From 66-474 sp035249175 (GTDB taxonomy: Bacteria > Pseudomonadota > Gammaproteobacteria > Xanthomonadales > Rhodanobacteraceae), in assembly GCA_035249175.1 (NCBI GenBank), contig DATFGT010000097.1, positions 1-41,573 on the forward strand: a stretch of DNA of 41,573 bases, given 5' to 3'. Of the stretch, positions 24,181 through 33,099 are shown one piece after another. Made by a program: the position numbers and the translations under genes. Position 1 is the stretch's first letter. The number at the start of each line of letters is the position of its first letter. Below the pieces are notes generated by a model. It had not been told where the DNA came from. It did no database searches and worked only from the letters and a program-made list of their open reading frames with translations.

Positions 24181-26829
24181 TCAAAGCCACCGCCCGAACC
24201 TGCGCATGTAAATCATCTTGACCAACTGCGTCAGTGCGCAATACGCCACCACGGTCGCCGCAAGCCAGCCAAAGTATTCCAGCGGCAGTTCGACTATGCC
24301 GAGATGTCGACCGAGCGCGGTGTACGGCAGCGCAAGGCCGATGGCGATGATCGCGGTGGTGAGGCCCAGCACCGGCGCCGATGCGGCGCTTTGCACGAAC
24401 GGAATCCTGCGGGTGCGGATCATGTGCACCACCAGCGTCTGGGTAAGCAGGCTTTCCACGAACCATCCGGACTGGAAAAACCCCTGGTGCGCCGGCGTGT
24501 TGGCACCGAACCAGAACCACAGCAGCAGGAAGGTGGTGATGTCGAATACCGAACTCGTCGGGCCGATCCAGGCCATGAAACGCCCGATGTCGCCCGCGTC
24601 CCACTTGCGCGGCTTGCGGACGTATTCCTCGTCCATCCGGTCGAACGGAATCGACAACTGCGAGATGTCGTAGAGCAGGTTCAACACCAGGATCTGCAGC
24701 GGCAGCATCGGCAGGAATGGCAGGAAGATGCTGGCCACCAGCATGCTGAACACGTTGCCGAAGTTGGAGCTGGCCGTCATCTTGATGTATTTGACGATGT
24801 TGCCGAAGGTGATGCGGCCTTCCAGCACGCCCTCTTCCAGCACCATCAGGTTTTTTTCGAGCAGGATGATGTCGGCCGATTCCTTGGCGATGTCGGTCGC
24901 GGTGTCCACCGAAATGCCGACGTCGGCGCGGCGCAGCGCGGCGGCGTCGTTGATGCCGTCGCCGAGGAACCCCACCGTGTGGCCGCGCCGTTGCAGCGAC
25001 TCGACCACGCGCGATTTCTGCAACGGCGACATCTTGGCGAACACGACGGTACGCGCCACCAGTTCGTCCAGCGCCGCGTCGTCCAGTTCCTCGATGTCGC
25101 GGCCCAGTATCGAATGCGTGACGTCGAGGCCGACTTCGCGGCAGATCTTGCGCGTGACGGCTTCGTTGTCGCCGGTGATCACCTTCACCGCGACACCGTG
25201 ATGATTGAGCGCGGAGATGGCGGTGTGCGCGGTGTCCTTGGGCGGATCGAGGAAGGCCAGGCAGCCGATCGCGGTGAGGCCGGCCTCGTCCGCAATGCCG
25301 TAGGCACGCCCCACCGCGGGCTGGCGCCGCACCGCGACGATCAAGACGCGCAGGCCGTCCTCGTTTAACTCGTGGGTCATCGCACGGATGCTGCTGCGGC
25401 GATGTTCGGTGAGTGGAATGTCCTTGCCGCCATGGCGTGCAAAAGCGCAGATCGACAGCATCTCCTCGACCGCACCCTTGCAAACCAGCATGTCCTCGCC
25501 GTCGCCGTTGGTCAGTACCACCGACATGCGCCGGCGCTGGAAGTCGAACGGAATCTCGTCGACGACCTTCCACTTTGCGATGGAATGCTCAAGGTCGCGG
25601 TGCGCCAGCACCGCCTTGTCCATCAGGTTTTTCAGGCCCGTCTGGAAATGGCTGTTGAGGTAGCCGTACTCCAGCGCGTCATCGGATTCCTCGCCGTCGA
25701 GGTCGAGATGCCGCTCCAGCATGATCTTGTCGAGCGTCAGCGTGCCGGTCTTGTCGGTGCACAGGACGTCCATCGCGCCGAAGTTCTGGATCGCGTTGAG
25801 CTGCTTCACCACCACCTTGCGCTTGCTCATCGCCAGCGCGCCCTTGGCGAGATTGGCGGTGACGATCAACGGCAGCATTTCGGGTGTGAGACCCACCGCG
25901 ACGGAGATCGCGAACAGGAAAGCTTCCAACCAGTTGCCTTTGCCGAAACCCTGGATCACGAACACGATCGGCACCATCACGGACATGATGCTGATCAGCA
26001 GCCACGACACGCTCTTCACGCCGCGGTCGAAGCTGGTCTCCACGCGCTGGCCGGTCAGCGTGCGCGCCAGCGAACCCAGGTAGCTGCGCGGACCGGTCGT
26101 GACCACGACCGCCGTGGCGCTGCCGCTCACCACGTTGGTCCCCATGTAGCAGACGGTCGGCAGATCCAGCGGATCGACGCGTTCGTCGTGCTGGCGGGCG
26201 TGCTCGGCCGCGGTCTTTTCCACCGGCAGTGATTCGCCGGTCAGGATCGCCTGCGAGATGAACAGGTCCTTCGCGGACAGCAGGCGCAGGTCGGCGGGCA
26301 CCATGTCGCCGGCGGAAAGATGCACGATGTCGCCGGCGACCAGTTCGATCACCGGTACTTCGATGCGCTCGGAGTGGCCGTCGGAGGCGCGCCGCGTCAC
26401 CGTCGCGGTGTTGCGCACCATGGCCTTCAATTTTTCCGCCGCGCGCGAGGAGCGAAATTCCTGGGTGAAGCTCAGTACCACGCTGATGCCCACCATCACC
26501 GCGATGATGATGGGCCCGGTCAGGTCGTCCGACGTGACCAACTGCACCGCCGCAAGCACCAGCAGCACGATGATGAACGGGTTCCAGAACGTGTGCGCGA
26601 GTTGCAGCGTCCAATGCGGCGGCTTTTCGTGCGCGGCCTCGTTGGTGCCGTCGCGGTCGAGGCGCTCCTCGATCTGTTGCTCGTCGAGGCCTGCGTGCGT
26701 GGCATCCAGCGCCGCCAACAACGCGGCCTCATCTGTCCATGCCTGCTCCGCGACGACCGGACGCGCATGCGCCGCGCGGGCCTTGCCGACTGCGGCATTG
26801 GCATTCGATTGGGATGGCGATCCGGACAT
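24181..26829 (-). CDS. mgtA: Magnesium-translocating P-type ATPase MgtA
   Basis: 882-residue P3B-type ATPase that imports Mg2+ across the inner membrane. It has the cation-ATPase N-terminal domain, first TM pair at about 90-130, actuator loop TGESLPVEK, phosphorylation motif DKTGTLTLD, and hinge GDGINDAAALRRADVGISVD, followed by six C-terminal helices; the VLNLLYDISQLSIPFDRMDEE segment is diagnostic of MgtA/MgtB. The ATG at 26829 is used; a GTG one codon upstream is possible. It stands alone, with a 300-bp gap to the PEP-CTERM gene and a 760-bp gap upstream. Low-Mg2+ induction is the family norm; here a GC-rich leader hairpin is visible just upstream. Confidence 0.94.
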   Translation of the reverse strand: MSGSPSQSNANAAVGKARAAHARPVVAEQAWTDEAALLAALDATHAGLDEQQIEERLDRDGTNEAAHEKPPHWTLQLAHTFWNPFIIVLLVLAAVQLVTSDDLTGPIIIAVMVGISVVLSFTQEFRSSRAAEKLKAMVRNTATVTRRASDGHSERIEVPVIELVAGDIVHLSAGDMVPADLRLLSAKDLFISQAILTGESLPVEKTAAEHARQHDERVDPLDLPTVCYMGTNVVSGSATAVVVTTGPRSYLGSLARTLTGQRVETSFDRGVKSVSWLLISIMSVMVPIVFVIQGFGKGNWLEAFLFAISVAVGLTPEMLPLIVTANLAKGALAMSKRKVVVKQLNAIQNFGAMDVLCTDKTGTLTLDKIMLERHLDLDGEESDDALEYGYLNSHFQTGLKNLMDKAVLAHRDLEHSIAKWKVVDEIPFDFQRRRMSVVLTNGDGEDMLVCKGAVEEMLSICAFARHGGKDIPLTEHRRSSIRAMTHELNEDGLRVLIVAVRRQPAVGRAYGIADEAGLTAIGCLAFLDPPKDTAHTAISALNHHGVAVKVITGDNEAVTRKICREVGLDVTHSILGRDIEELDDAALDELVARTVVFAKMSPLQKSRVVESLQRRGHTVGFLGDGINDAAALRRADVGISVDTATDIAKESADIILLEKNLMVLEEGVLEGRITFGNIVKYIKMTASSNFGNVFSMLVASIFLPFLPMLPLQILVLNLLYDISQLSIPFDRMDEEYVRKPRKWDAGDIGRFMAWIGPTSSVFDITTFLLLWFWFGANTPAHQGFFQSGWFVESLLTQTLVVHMIRTRRIPFVQSAASAPVLGLTTAIIAIGLALPYTALGRHLGIVELPLEYFGWLAATVVAYCALTQLVKMIYMRRFGRWL

Positions 26830-26857
26830 CACTCGTTTCCATGGCGGGGAACACGCA

Positions 26858-26885
26858 CCCGCGGACCGAGCGATGGATCCGCGGG
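26858..26885 (-). promoter_or_regulatory. Leader hairpin upstream of mgtA
   Basis: Perfect 8-bp inverted repeat CCCGCGGA / TCCGCGGG around 12 bases, 28 bp upstream of the mgtA ATG in the expected leader. A weaker stem (GCGAGCTTTCGC on the minus strand) lies next to it. A Mg2+- or translation-responsive attenuator is possible, but no short leader ORF is evident. Confidence 0.4.
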
Positions 26886-27000
26886 GTTACATCGAAGCGA
26901 AAGCTCGCATTCGTTTTCGCGCGCGTGGAGCGGCGCCCGCGCGACGCGATCGCGTATGCATTCGCGATGGCGGCCGCAGCCCCCGCCGACTTCCCAGCCG

Positions 27001-27110
27001 AAGCGGCTGTCGTGGAAAGTCGGGACAGAGAAGTCCGTTCTGGACTGGACGGGCTCCAGACCATTCGGCGATCCAATGTTCCACCGAAGCGGCGATCACG
27101 GACGATCGCA
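27001..27110 (+). repeat. Two-hairpin repeat family, copy 3
   Basis: AAGCGGCTGTCGTGGAAAGTC, with the first stem changed to GGAC-AGAGAA-GTCC, then GTTCTGG, a variable middle that itself holds TCTGGA...TCCAGA, and closing GCGATC-ACGGAC-GATCGC. Both halves of stem 1 differ from copies 1, 2 and 4 yet still pair. Confidence 0.85.
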
Positions 27111-27233
27111 CTACCGTGCCACCCGCGGTGCGGGCACGGTCACGTTCCACTCGCGACGGCGGCCGTCGCGGCGGTTCAGTTGCGCATGACGGGCAGCCAA
27201 GCGCGCGCGCAAGAAATTGCGAAGGAGGTTCAT
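27111..27233 (-). CDS. Possible 40-aa basic small protein
   Basis: ATG at 27233 preceded by GAGGAG with 7-8 bases spacing; stop TAG directly abuts repeat copy 3. The product starts MNLLRNFLRARLAARHAQ and is Arg-rich. The Shine-Dalgarno is the best argument; length and composition alone would not support it. Its frame conflicts with a longer unsupported frame. Confidence 0.35.
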   Translation of the reverse strand: MNLLRNFLRARLAARHAQLNRRDGRRREWNVTVPAPRVAR

Positions 27234-27591
27234 GGCCCATCTCCTCTTCAAGCAGTGCCGCGGCACCGCTCGGGGGACGGGCCGGACGCGCCTAGTCGGG
27301 GCGGGTGCCAGCCGTCCGGGCGCGGTCGCCGCGGATCGGTTCTATTTTGGCCGCCGCCACCCGATGCGAGCGGATGCCGGCGGTGCGACTAGGGTGTACG
27401 TCCATGGTCATGTGAAATGGAGGACAGTGCCGACGCGTGCGATGCGCCCGTCGGCGCGTGCATTGTCGTTTCGGCCGCCGTTTGCGTCAACCCTCACATG
27501 TCAACAAAGGTCGCGGGGGTCCGCGGAATTCAGGCGCGAGCAAGCAATTCGACGCGCTATCATGGTGAGTCGTCACTGGCTCGAATGCATC

Positions 27592-28194
27592 ATGTCCATC
27601 CGCCGTCGGTTGCGCCTGTGCCTTGCGGCCTGCGCCCTGCTCGTCCTCGCCGCCTGCGCCTCGCACCCGCAGTGGCAGCTCGACGACGTGCAGGGGCACT
27701 TGCCCGATCTCAAGTTCCAGATGACCAACGATCTGGGCCAGCCGGTGACGGCCGCGAGTTATCGCGGCAAGGTCGTGCTGTTGTATTTCGGCTATACGCA
27801 TTGCCCCGATGTATGTCCGCTGACGCTGGTGCACCTGCACACGGCGCTGCAGAAACTGGGCAAGGACGCAGACGACGTGCGGATCCTGTTCGTGACGGTG
27901 GATCCAACCCGCGACACGGTCCCGGTGCTCCACCAGTACGTCACCGCGTTCGATCCCCGCATCGTCGGTTTGACTGGGACCCAGGACGCGATTGCACAAC
28001 TGGCGAAACGCTATCGCGCGTTCTACAAGCCCGAACCGGCGAAGGCCTCGTCCTCGGACGACTATGAGGTCACGCACAGCTCGGCAATCTACGTGTTCGA
28101 CCGCGAGGGCCATGCGCGGCTGCTGGCGACGCCGGGCGATTCGAACGACGAGATTCTGCACGACCTGAAAATACTGGTGGAGCAAAACAGATGA
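27592..28194 (+). CDS. SCO1/SenC/PrrC family copper-binding lipoprotein
   Basis: 200-residue membrane-anchored thioredoxin-fold protein that delivers copper to, or keeps reduced, the CuA site of cytochrome c oxidase. Lipobox LAAC with Cys22, copper-binding Cys71-x3-Cys75 in THCPDVCP, distal His162 in EVTHSSAIY, and FVTVDPTRDTV in between. The start is the ATG at 27592; an in-frame ATG at 27562 is also possible. Overlaps the PCuAC gene by 4 bp (ATGA), so both copper chaperones are co-translated. Together with the convergent ctaG-like gene this forms a copper-delivery locus serving the oxidase encoded about 4 kb further on. Confidence 0.93.
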   Translation: MSIRRRLRLCLAACALLVLAACASHPQWQLDDVQGHLPDLKFQMTNDLGQPVTAASYRGKVVLLYFGYTHCPDVCPLTLVHLHTALQKLGKDADDVRILFVTVDPTRDTVPVLHQYVTAFDPRIVGLTGTQDAIAQLAKRYRAFYKPEPAKASSSDDYEVTHSSAIYVFDREGHARLLATPGDSNDEILHDLKILVEQNR

Positions 28195-28640
28195 ATTTTC
28201 GTTTCCTGGTCTGCGCCGCGACAATCGCGTTCGGCGCCACGGCGATCGCTGCCGCACCAGCGAGCGTGCCGGTACAGGTGGAACACGCTTGGATACGTTG
28301 GCTGCCAGCCAGGCTGCCGGCCGCGGGTTACGCCGTGATCCGCAATGAAGGCGACGGCACGCTGCGCCTCACCGGCGCCAGCAGTCCCGATTACGGCATG
28401 GTGATGCTGCATCACTCGCGGCTCGCGCAGGGCGACAGCACGATGGAAATGGTCGATCACCTCGATATTCCCGCGCACGGCGATGTGAAATTGATGCCGG
28501 GTGGCTATCACCTGATGCTGTCGCAGCCGACCCACTCCATCAAGCCGGGCGACCACGTGAAGGTGACACTGGAATTCGCCGGGGGCGAAGCGCTTCAGGC
28601 GGATTTTTCGGTGCGGCCGGCGAACGCCTCCGGACCCTGA
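28191..28640 (+). CDS. PCu(A)C family periplasmic copper chaperone
   Basis: 149 residues. A signal peptide of about 1-21 ends in AIAA. Copper ligands of the PCuAC fold are seen: His and Met in VMLHHSRLAQGDSTMEM and the second pair in GGYHLMLSQP, matching the H(M)X10MX21HXM pattern of the family. It hands Cu(I) to the CuA centre together with SCO. Co-translated with the upstream SCO gene. The 3' 46 bp overlap the convergent CtaG-like gene, an unusually long tail-to-tail overlap. Confidence 0.9.
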   Translation: MNFRFLVCAATIAFGATAIAAAPASVPVQVEHAWIRWLPARLPAAGYAVIRNEGDGTLRLTGASSPDYGMVMLHHSRLAQGDSTMEMVDHLDIPAHGDVKLMPGGYHLMLSQPTHSIKPGDHVKVTLEFAGGEALQADFSVRPANASGP

Positions 28641-29536
28641 GTGCGCGCCACCACGCGCGCACGCCATGCCTCGCGTCGCGCCTTTCGCCCCGGCAAACGG
28701 CCACGGGCATCCAGGGACAGCCAGTGGCTGAACGCAATGATCGCGGCCCATACGCTCATCATCGCCCCCGGTATCCACAGGATCAGACCGCCCAGGTATT
28801 GGTCGGTGGCCGGGGTGATGCCGTTGAATGCACGCCCGCACAGGCTGTAGATCGGATACAAGTCCCTGGTGGTAAACGTGATGTAGGCACCGGCCAGGAT
28901 CAGCGGCACCATCACCAGCATTTCCACCAGAATTCGCATGCCGGGTGACAGCCGCGCCGGCGGCTTGGGGCGGCTGTCGAGGATCAACCACCAATACAAC
29001 AGCCCGGCCACCACCATGCTCCAGTTCATGATGCGGTACAGCCGCCAATCCAGCATCGCGTAGAACAGGACGGATGGCCACAGCCAGAACAGCATCGCAC
29101 CGACGAACAGCAACGACGCGATCCACGGATTGAGCAGGAAGACACCCAGTCGACGACACGGCGCGCTGCGCGCGAGCGGACGCAGCCAGCGCGTCCGCCA
29201 GCGCAAGGGTAATCCGCTGCGCAAGGTCGGCCCGGGATATGCCAACACGATCAGGAAGGGACCGAGGTGCTGCAGCCCCAACTGCTGCAGGCGATTCACG
29301 AAGAACTCGTGCTCGGCGTAGTAGTCCAGATGCGTGTGCAGACCGGTGTAGACGATCAGAAGGCCTAGCCAGAACAGCAATTGCCGATGCCACGGCGCGG
29401 TCACGGGTGAACGTCGCGCGCCCCGCCAGTACAGCCACACCGCGGCCGCGAACACCACGACCGCTACGCCCGAGGGTTCCCAAGGAATCCACCAGCGCAA
29501 GAAATCCAGCAACGCGTTCAAGACATCACCTGCCAC
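28595..29536 (-). CDS. CtaG (caa3-type) cytochrome c oxidase assembly membrane protein
   Basis: 313-residue polytopic inner-membrane protein with about seven hydrophobic segments. Motifs such as YTGLHTHLDYYAEHEFFVNRLQQ, LQHLGPFLIVLAYP and LCGRAFNGITPATDQYLGGLILW agree with the Caa3_CtaG family, which helps insert copper into subunit I in caa3/cbb3-type systems. The start is a GTG at 29536. It overlaps the 3' end of the PCuAC gene on the other strand. Because no COX11 is found in the cox cluster, this unrelated protein may do that job here (inference). Confidence 0.85.
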   Translation of the reverse strand: MAGDVLNALLDFLRWWIPWEPSGVAVVVFAAAVWLYWRGARRSPVTAPWHRQLLFWLGLLIVYTGLHTHLDYYAEHEFFVNRLQQLGLQHLGPFLIVLAYPGPTLRSGLPLRWRTRWLRPLARSAPCRRLGVFLLNPWIASLLFVGAMLFWLWPSVLFYAMLDWRLYRIMNWSMVVAGLLYWWLILDSRPKPPARLSPGMRILVEMLVMVPLILAGAYITFTTRDLYPIYSLCGRAFNGITPATDQYLGGLILWIPGAMMSVWAAIIAFSHWLSLDARGRLPGRKARREAWRARVVARTQGPEAFAGRTEKSA

Positions 29537-29596
29537 ACCCGAAGGCTTGTCGCGGAAACGGCCCGCGGCAACCCGTTATCTCAACACAACCTGGCT

Positions 29597-31792
29597 TCAA
29601 CCGCCAGTCTGGACGCGGGCTTGATGTCCGACCAATGCATCGACGAACGGCGGCACGTCCACGGCCGCCATCGGACGCGCGTAAAGATAGCCCTGCAAGA
29701 GATCGCAGCCGAATTCCCGCAGCAACTGCTGCTGTTCGCGGTTCTCCACACCTTCGGCGACCACCTGCAGGCCGAGGCTGCGGCCCAACGCGATGATGGA
29801 CTTCACGATCGCGCGATCGCCCACTTCGGTCATCAGGTTGCGCACGAAAGTGCGGTCGATCTTGATCTGGTGCACCGTCAGGTTCTTGAGCGATTCGAGG
29901 TTGGAATAACCGGTGCCGAAGTCGTCCACCGACACCCGGATGCCGCTGGCGGTCAGGCTCTCCAGCACCGGCAAGCCGCCCTTCACGTCCTGCACCAGGT
30001 GCCGCTCGGTGATTTCCAGCACCAGATCGTCATTGACCACGCCGTGTCTCTTCATCGCATCGGTCAGGTGTTGCTGGAACTTTCCCGCCACCCGCAACTG
30101 CAGGCCAGACACGTTGACCGCGACGTAGAACGGCGGCAGATCGTCGCGCTTCCATACGGCCACCTGCCGGCACACCTCGTTCACCACCCACGCGCCGATC
30201 GGCTCGATGAGGCGCGATTCCTCGGCCAGGCTGATGAAGGTAGCCGGCCCCACCACGCCCATGCCGGGCCGGTTCCAGTAAAGCAACGCTTCGACGCCGG
30301 CCAGGCGGTGCGCACGCGCATCGACGATCGGCTGGAAGCGCAACGTGAACTGCGAGCGCACGATCGCGACGCGCAGCGCGGCCTGCATGTCGTGGCGCCA
30401 GCTCACCGCCTCGCCCATCCACGGCTGGAACCGCAGCACGGCGTTGCCGCCCTCTTCCTTGGCACGGAACAGCGCGGTGTCGGCCTCGCGCACCAGGTTT
30501 TCCGCGTCCTGCGCGTCGTCGGGAAACATGCTGAAGCCCGCGCTGGCGGCGATGTCCAGCAAGCGACCTTCGACTTCCACGGGCTTGCACAGTTGTTCCA
30601 TCAACTGCCCGGTCAGCACTTCGGCGGCTGCGGCGTCGGTATTCGGCATCAGCAGCAGGAATTCATCCCCACCGAAGCGGCACAGGATGTCGTCCTCGCG
30701 CATGTTCTGGCCAAGCCGCTGCGCGACCGCGCAGATCACGTCGTCGCCCACGCTGTGCCCGGCGGTGTCGTTGATCTCCTTGAAATTGTCAAGGTCGAAG
30801 AACACCACTGCGACCGGCTGGCCGGCGTAACGTGCGGTCGCCAGTGCCTGCTCGAACTGGCCGCGCAAATGCGTGCGGTTCGGCAAACCGGTCAACGAAT
30901 CGAAATAAGCGAGGTGGCGGATGCGCGCTTGCGCGTAGCGCAATTCGGCGGTATCGATGCACACGTGGATGCGGAAGATGACCTCGCCGGCCGCATCACG
31001 CACCGCGTCGGTCGAGGTTTCCAGCGTCTTGACCTCGCCGTTGTGCCGCCGCCATGCCACCTCGCCGATCCAGGAGGCCGCATCGCGCAGTGCCTGCTCG
31101 CGGATACGGACCGCATCGGATTCGACCTGCACTTCGCGCAGCAGGCGTCCGATCAATTCCTCGTGCGTGTAGCCGGTCATGCCGAGGAACGCCCGATTCA
31201 CCGACAGGATGCGGTCGTGCGCGTCGCTGATCACGATGCCATCGCTGCCGGCCTCGAACACGCTGGCCGCGATCTGCAACTGGCGCTCGTTGCCAAGCTG
31301 CTCGGTGATGTCGGTGTAGGAACCTGCCATCCGGACCGGCGTGCCGTCGGCGGCGTAACTCGCCACGCTGCGCGCCAGGATCGTCAATACGCGTCCGTCG
31401 CGGGCGCGCATGCGCATGACCCGGCGCAGCTCGTCGGTGCGGTGCGCTTCCATGTGCTCGTACAAGGCCGCGCGCGCGGCGGGGTAATCCTCCGGCAGCA
31501 TGATGCGTTCGAGATCCGCCGGGCTGTTCAATTCGGACTGGTCGTACCCCAGCATCTGGTACACCCGTGGCGAAAAGAAGATCTTCCGGTCGAGGATGTC
31601 GAAATCGAAGATGCCGTCGTTGGCGCCTTCGGCCACCAGCCGGTAGCGTTCACGGCTGATCTGCAGTTCGCGCGTGATGAGCCATTGGCGGCGCCACGAG
31701 ATCGCCGCCAGCACGATGCTGGTCAGTGCCGCGACAATCGCGACGACAAGCAGAATCCCGTTCACACCCTGCCACGTCCTCTTGCGAGCCAC
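29597..31792 (-). CDS. PAS-PAS-GGDEF-EAL cyclic-di-GMP enzyme
   Basis: 731-residue inner-membrane signalling protein. One N-terminal TM helix at 11-32; PAS domains at about 45-165 and 170-290; GGDEF domain about 295-460 with intact GGDEF at 374-378 and the inhibitory-site RxxD at 365-368; EAL domain from about 475 with VEALLYW, DDFGTGYSNLESLK, KIDRTF, VVAEGVE and QGYLYARP. Key catalytic residues appear conserved in both halves, so it may both make and degrade c-di-GMP. The sensed signal is unknown. It separates ctaB from the copper-delivery genes, which lie closer together in some relatives. Single gene, same strand as its neighbours. Confidence 0.93.
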   Translation of the reverse strand: MARKRTWQGVNGILLVVAIVAALTSIVLAAISWRRQWLITRELQISRERYRLVAEGANDGIFDFDILDRKIFFSPRVYQMLGYDQSELNSPADLERIMLPEDYPAARAALYEHMEAHRTDELRRVMRMRARDGRVLTILARSVASYAADGTPVRMAGSYTDITEQLGNERQLQIAASVFEAGSDGIVISDAHDRILSVNRAFLGMTGYTHEELIGRLLREVQVESDAVRIREQALRDAASWIGEVAWRRHNGEVKTLETSTDAVRDAAGEVIFRIHVCIDTAELRYAQARIRHLAYFDSLTGLPNRTHLRGQFEQALATARYAGQPVAVVFFDLDNFKEINDTAGHSVGDDVICAVAQRLGQNMREDDILCRFGGDEFLLLMPNTDAAAAEVLTGQLMEQLCKPVEVEGRLLDIAASAGFSMFPDDAQDAENLVREADTALFRAKEEGGNAVLRFQPWMGEAVSWRHDMQAALRVAIVRSQFTLRFQPIVDARAHRLAGVEALLYWNRPGMGVVGPATFISLAEESRLIEPIGAWVVNEVCRQVAVWKRDDLPPFYVAVNVSGLQLRVAGKFQQHLTDAMKRHGVVNDDLVLEITERHLVQDVKGGLPVLESLTASGIRVSVDDFGTGYSNLESLKNLTVHQIKIDRTFVRNLMTEVGDRAIVKSIIALGRSLGLQVVAEGVENREQQQLLREFGCDLLQGYLYARPMAAVDVPPFVDALVGHQARVQTGG

Positions 31793-31858
31793 GGCCGCAG
31801 CGGGCCCGATTCCGGAAGCTCGCCGGTACGCCCCCTACCCCTGCGCACAACCTCCAGC

Positions 31859-32857
31859 TTACCCGATCCGTTCAAGCACGTAACCGCCGACCTGGATCAC
31901 CGGTGCGGCCAGCCAGTGGTCCGCCAGCAGGAACCCGAACAGGGCGATCAGGTACACAATGGAATAGCCGAACGCGCTCATCGCGAAACGTTCGTCGGGG
32001 GGTCGCATCAGGCGAACCGCGTAATACAGGTAGGCGATGCCGAGCACCGCCGCGCCGCCGAGATACAACAGCCCGCTCATGCCGGTGAGGTACGGCAGCA
32101 GGCTGACCAGCACCAGCAGGATCGTGTAGAACAGCACGTGCCAGCGGGTGTATTCGACGCCATAGACCACCGGCAACATCGGGATGCAGGCGCGGCGGTA
32201 ATCCTCGCGCCGGAAAATCGCCAGCGACCAGAAATGCGGCGGCGTCCAGGCAAACACGATCAGGACCAGCAACAATCCATAGGCCCAGTCGCTGGACGCC
32301 TGCATGCCGGTGACCGCAGCCCAGCCCAGCAAAGGCGGGATCGCACCGGCCAACCCGCCGATCACGATGTTCTGCGGCGTCGCGCGCTTCAGGAACGCGG
32401 TGTAGATCACCGCGTAACCGATCAGGCCGATGAAAGTGAGCAGAGCGGTCAGCCAATTCACCAGCAGGCCGAGCATCAGCATCGATGCAACACCCAGCAC
32501 CATTGCAAACCCCAGCACCTGGTGCGCGGTGAGCGTGCCGGTGACCAGCGGGCGATGCGCGGTGCGTGCCATCACACGGTCGATGCGCTGGTCGATCAAC
32601 TGGTTCAGCGCCGCCGCCGAGGACGATGCCATCCAGATGCCCAGCGTGCCGAACACCAGCGCGCGCCACGGCGGAATGCCGGGCGCCGCGAGAAACATTC
32701 CGATCAGCGCGGTGAACACCAGCAGCGCGACGATTCGCGGCTTGGTGGCGGCGAGGTATTGGCCGGCGAGCGAGGGCTTCCGCGGCGGCGCCCCGCGAGC
32801 GGCCCCGGCCGCGACGGAGGCCACCCGCCCTGTTCGGTCGATACGGCTATTCATCAT
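31859..32857 (-). CDS. ctaB: Protoheme IX farnesyltransferase (heme O synthase)
   Basis: 332-residue UbiA-family membrane enzyme adding a farnesyl group to heme b, giving heme O for the oxidase. Motif 1 NQLIDQRIDRVMARTAHRP carries the metal/diphosphate-binding Asp residues, and a second acidic loop lies near residue 235. About nine hydrophobic helices. The N-terminus (first ~30 residues) is variable; a second ATG sits one codon in. Upstream, 248 bp filled with repeat elements separate it from ctaA, which supplies the next step (heme A). Confidence 0.93.
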   Translation of the reverse strand: MMNSRIDRTGRVASVAAGAARGAPPRKPSLAGQYLAATKPRIVALLVFTALIGMFLAAPGIPPWRALVFGTLGIWMASSSAAALNQLIDQRIDRVMARTAHRPLVTGTLTAHQVLGFAMVLGVASMLMLGLLVNWLTALLTFIGLIGYAVIYTAFLKRATPQNIVIGGLAGAIPPLLGWAAVTGMQASSDWAYGLLLVLIVFAWTPPHFWSLAIFRREDYRRACIPMLPVVYGVEYTRWHVLFYTILLVLVSLLPYLTGMSGLLYLGGAAVLGIAYLYYAVRLMRPPDERFAMSAFGYSIVYLIALFGFLLADHWLAAPVIQVGGYVLERIG

Positions 32858-32880
32858 GACATTGTAAATGTTCCGCCTGA

Positions 32881-32989
32881 AGCGGCTTTGGTGAAAAGTC
32901 AGGCCAGGGATGGCCGTTCTGGTCTCTCATGCCTGCGAGCGGCTCCGGCAACCGCGCGTCAGGCGACGCAGCGATCAAGGATGATCGCA
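32881..32989 (+). repeat. Two-hairpin repeat family, copy 4
   Basis: AGCGGCTTTGGTGAAAAGTC, stem GGCC-AGGGAT-GGCC, GTTCTGG, variable middle, closing GCGATC-AAGGAT-GATCGC. First of three copies in a row between ctaB and ctaA. Confidence 0.88.
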
Positions 32990-32990
32990 C

Positions 32991-33035
32991 GCTTTTGCAA
33001 AAGTCAGGGCAGGAAGCCGTTCTGGTGTCCATGAC
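32991..33035 (+). repeat. Two-hairpin repeat family, partial copy
   Basis: Only the 5' box is present: GCAAAAGTCAGGGC-AGGAA-GCC then GTTCTGGTG. It follows copy 4 directly, with no closing hairpin. Confidence 0.7.
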
Positions 33036-33099
33036 TCGAGGATATTCATATCCATCTGCACTCCCGGCGATGCGGCGAACAGGGAGACCGCATGCCCCG

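Larger units (their letters stand above)
26830..27591. other. Long intergenic region between mgtA and the SCO1 gene
   Basis: 762 bp between divergent genes. It holds the mgtA leader hairpin, repeat copy 3 (27001-27110) and a possible 40-codon ORF (27111-27233). From 27241 to 27591 I see no supported gene; promoters for both flanking genes must lie here but none is clear. Confidence 0.6.

Noticed and set aside
29621..33034. A plus-strand open frame of 1137 codons
   Set aside because: It is antisense to the PAS-GGDEF-EAL gene and ctaB, both with clear motifs; its composition (Arg/His/Gln-rich) is typical of an antisense frame in high-GC DNA.
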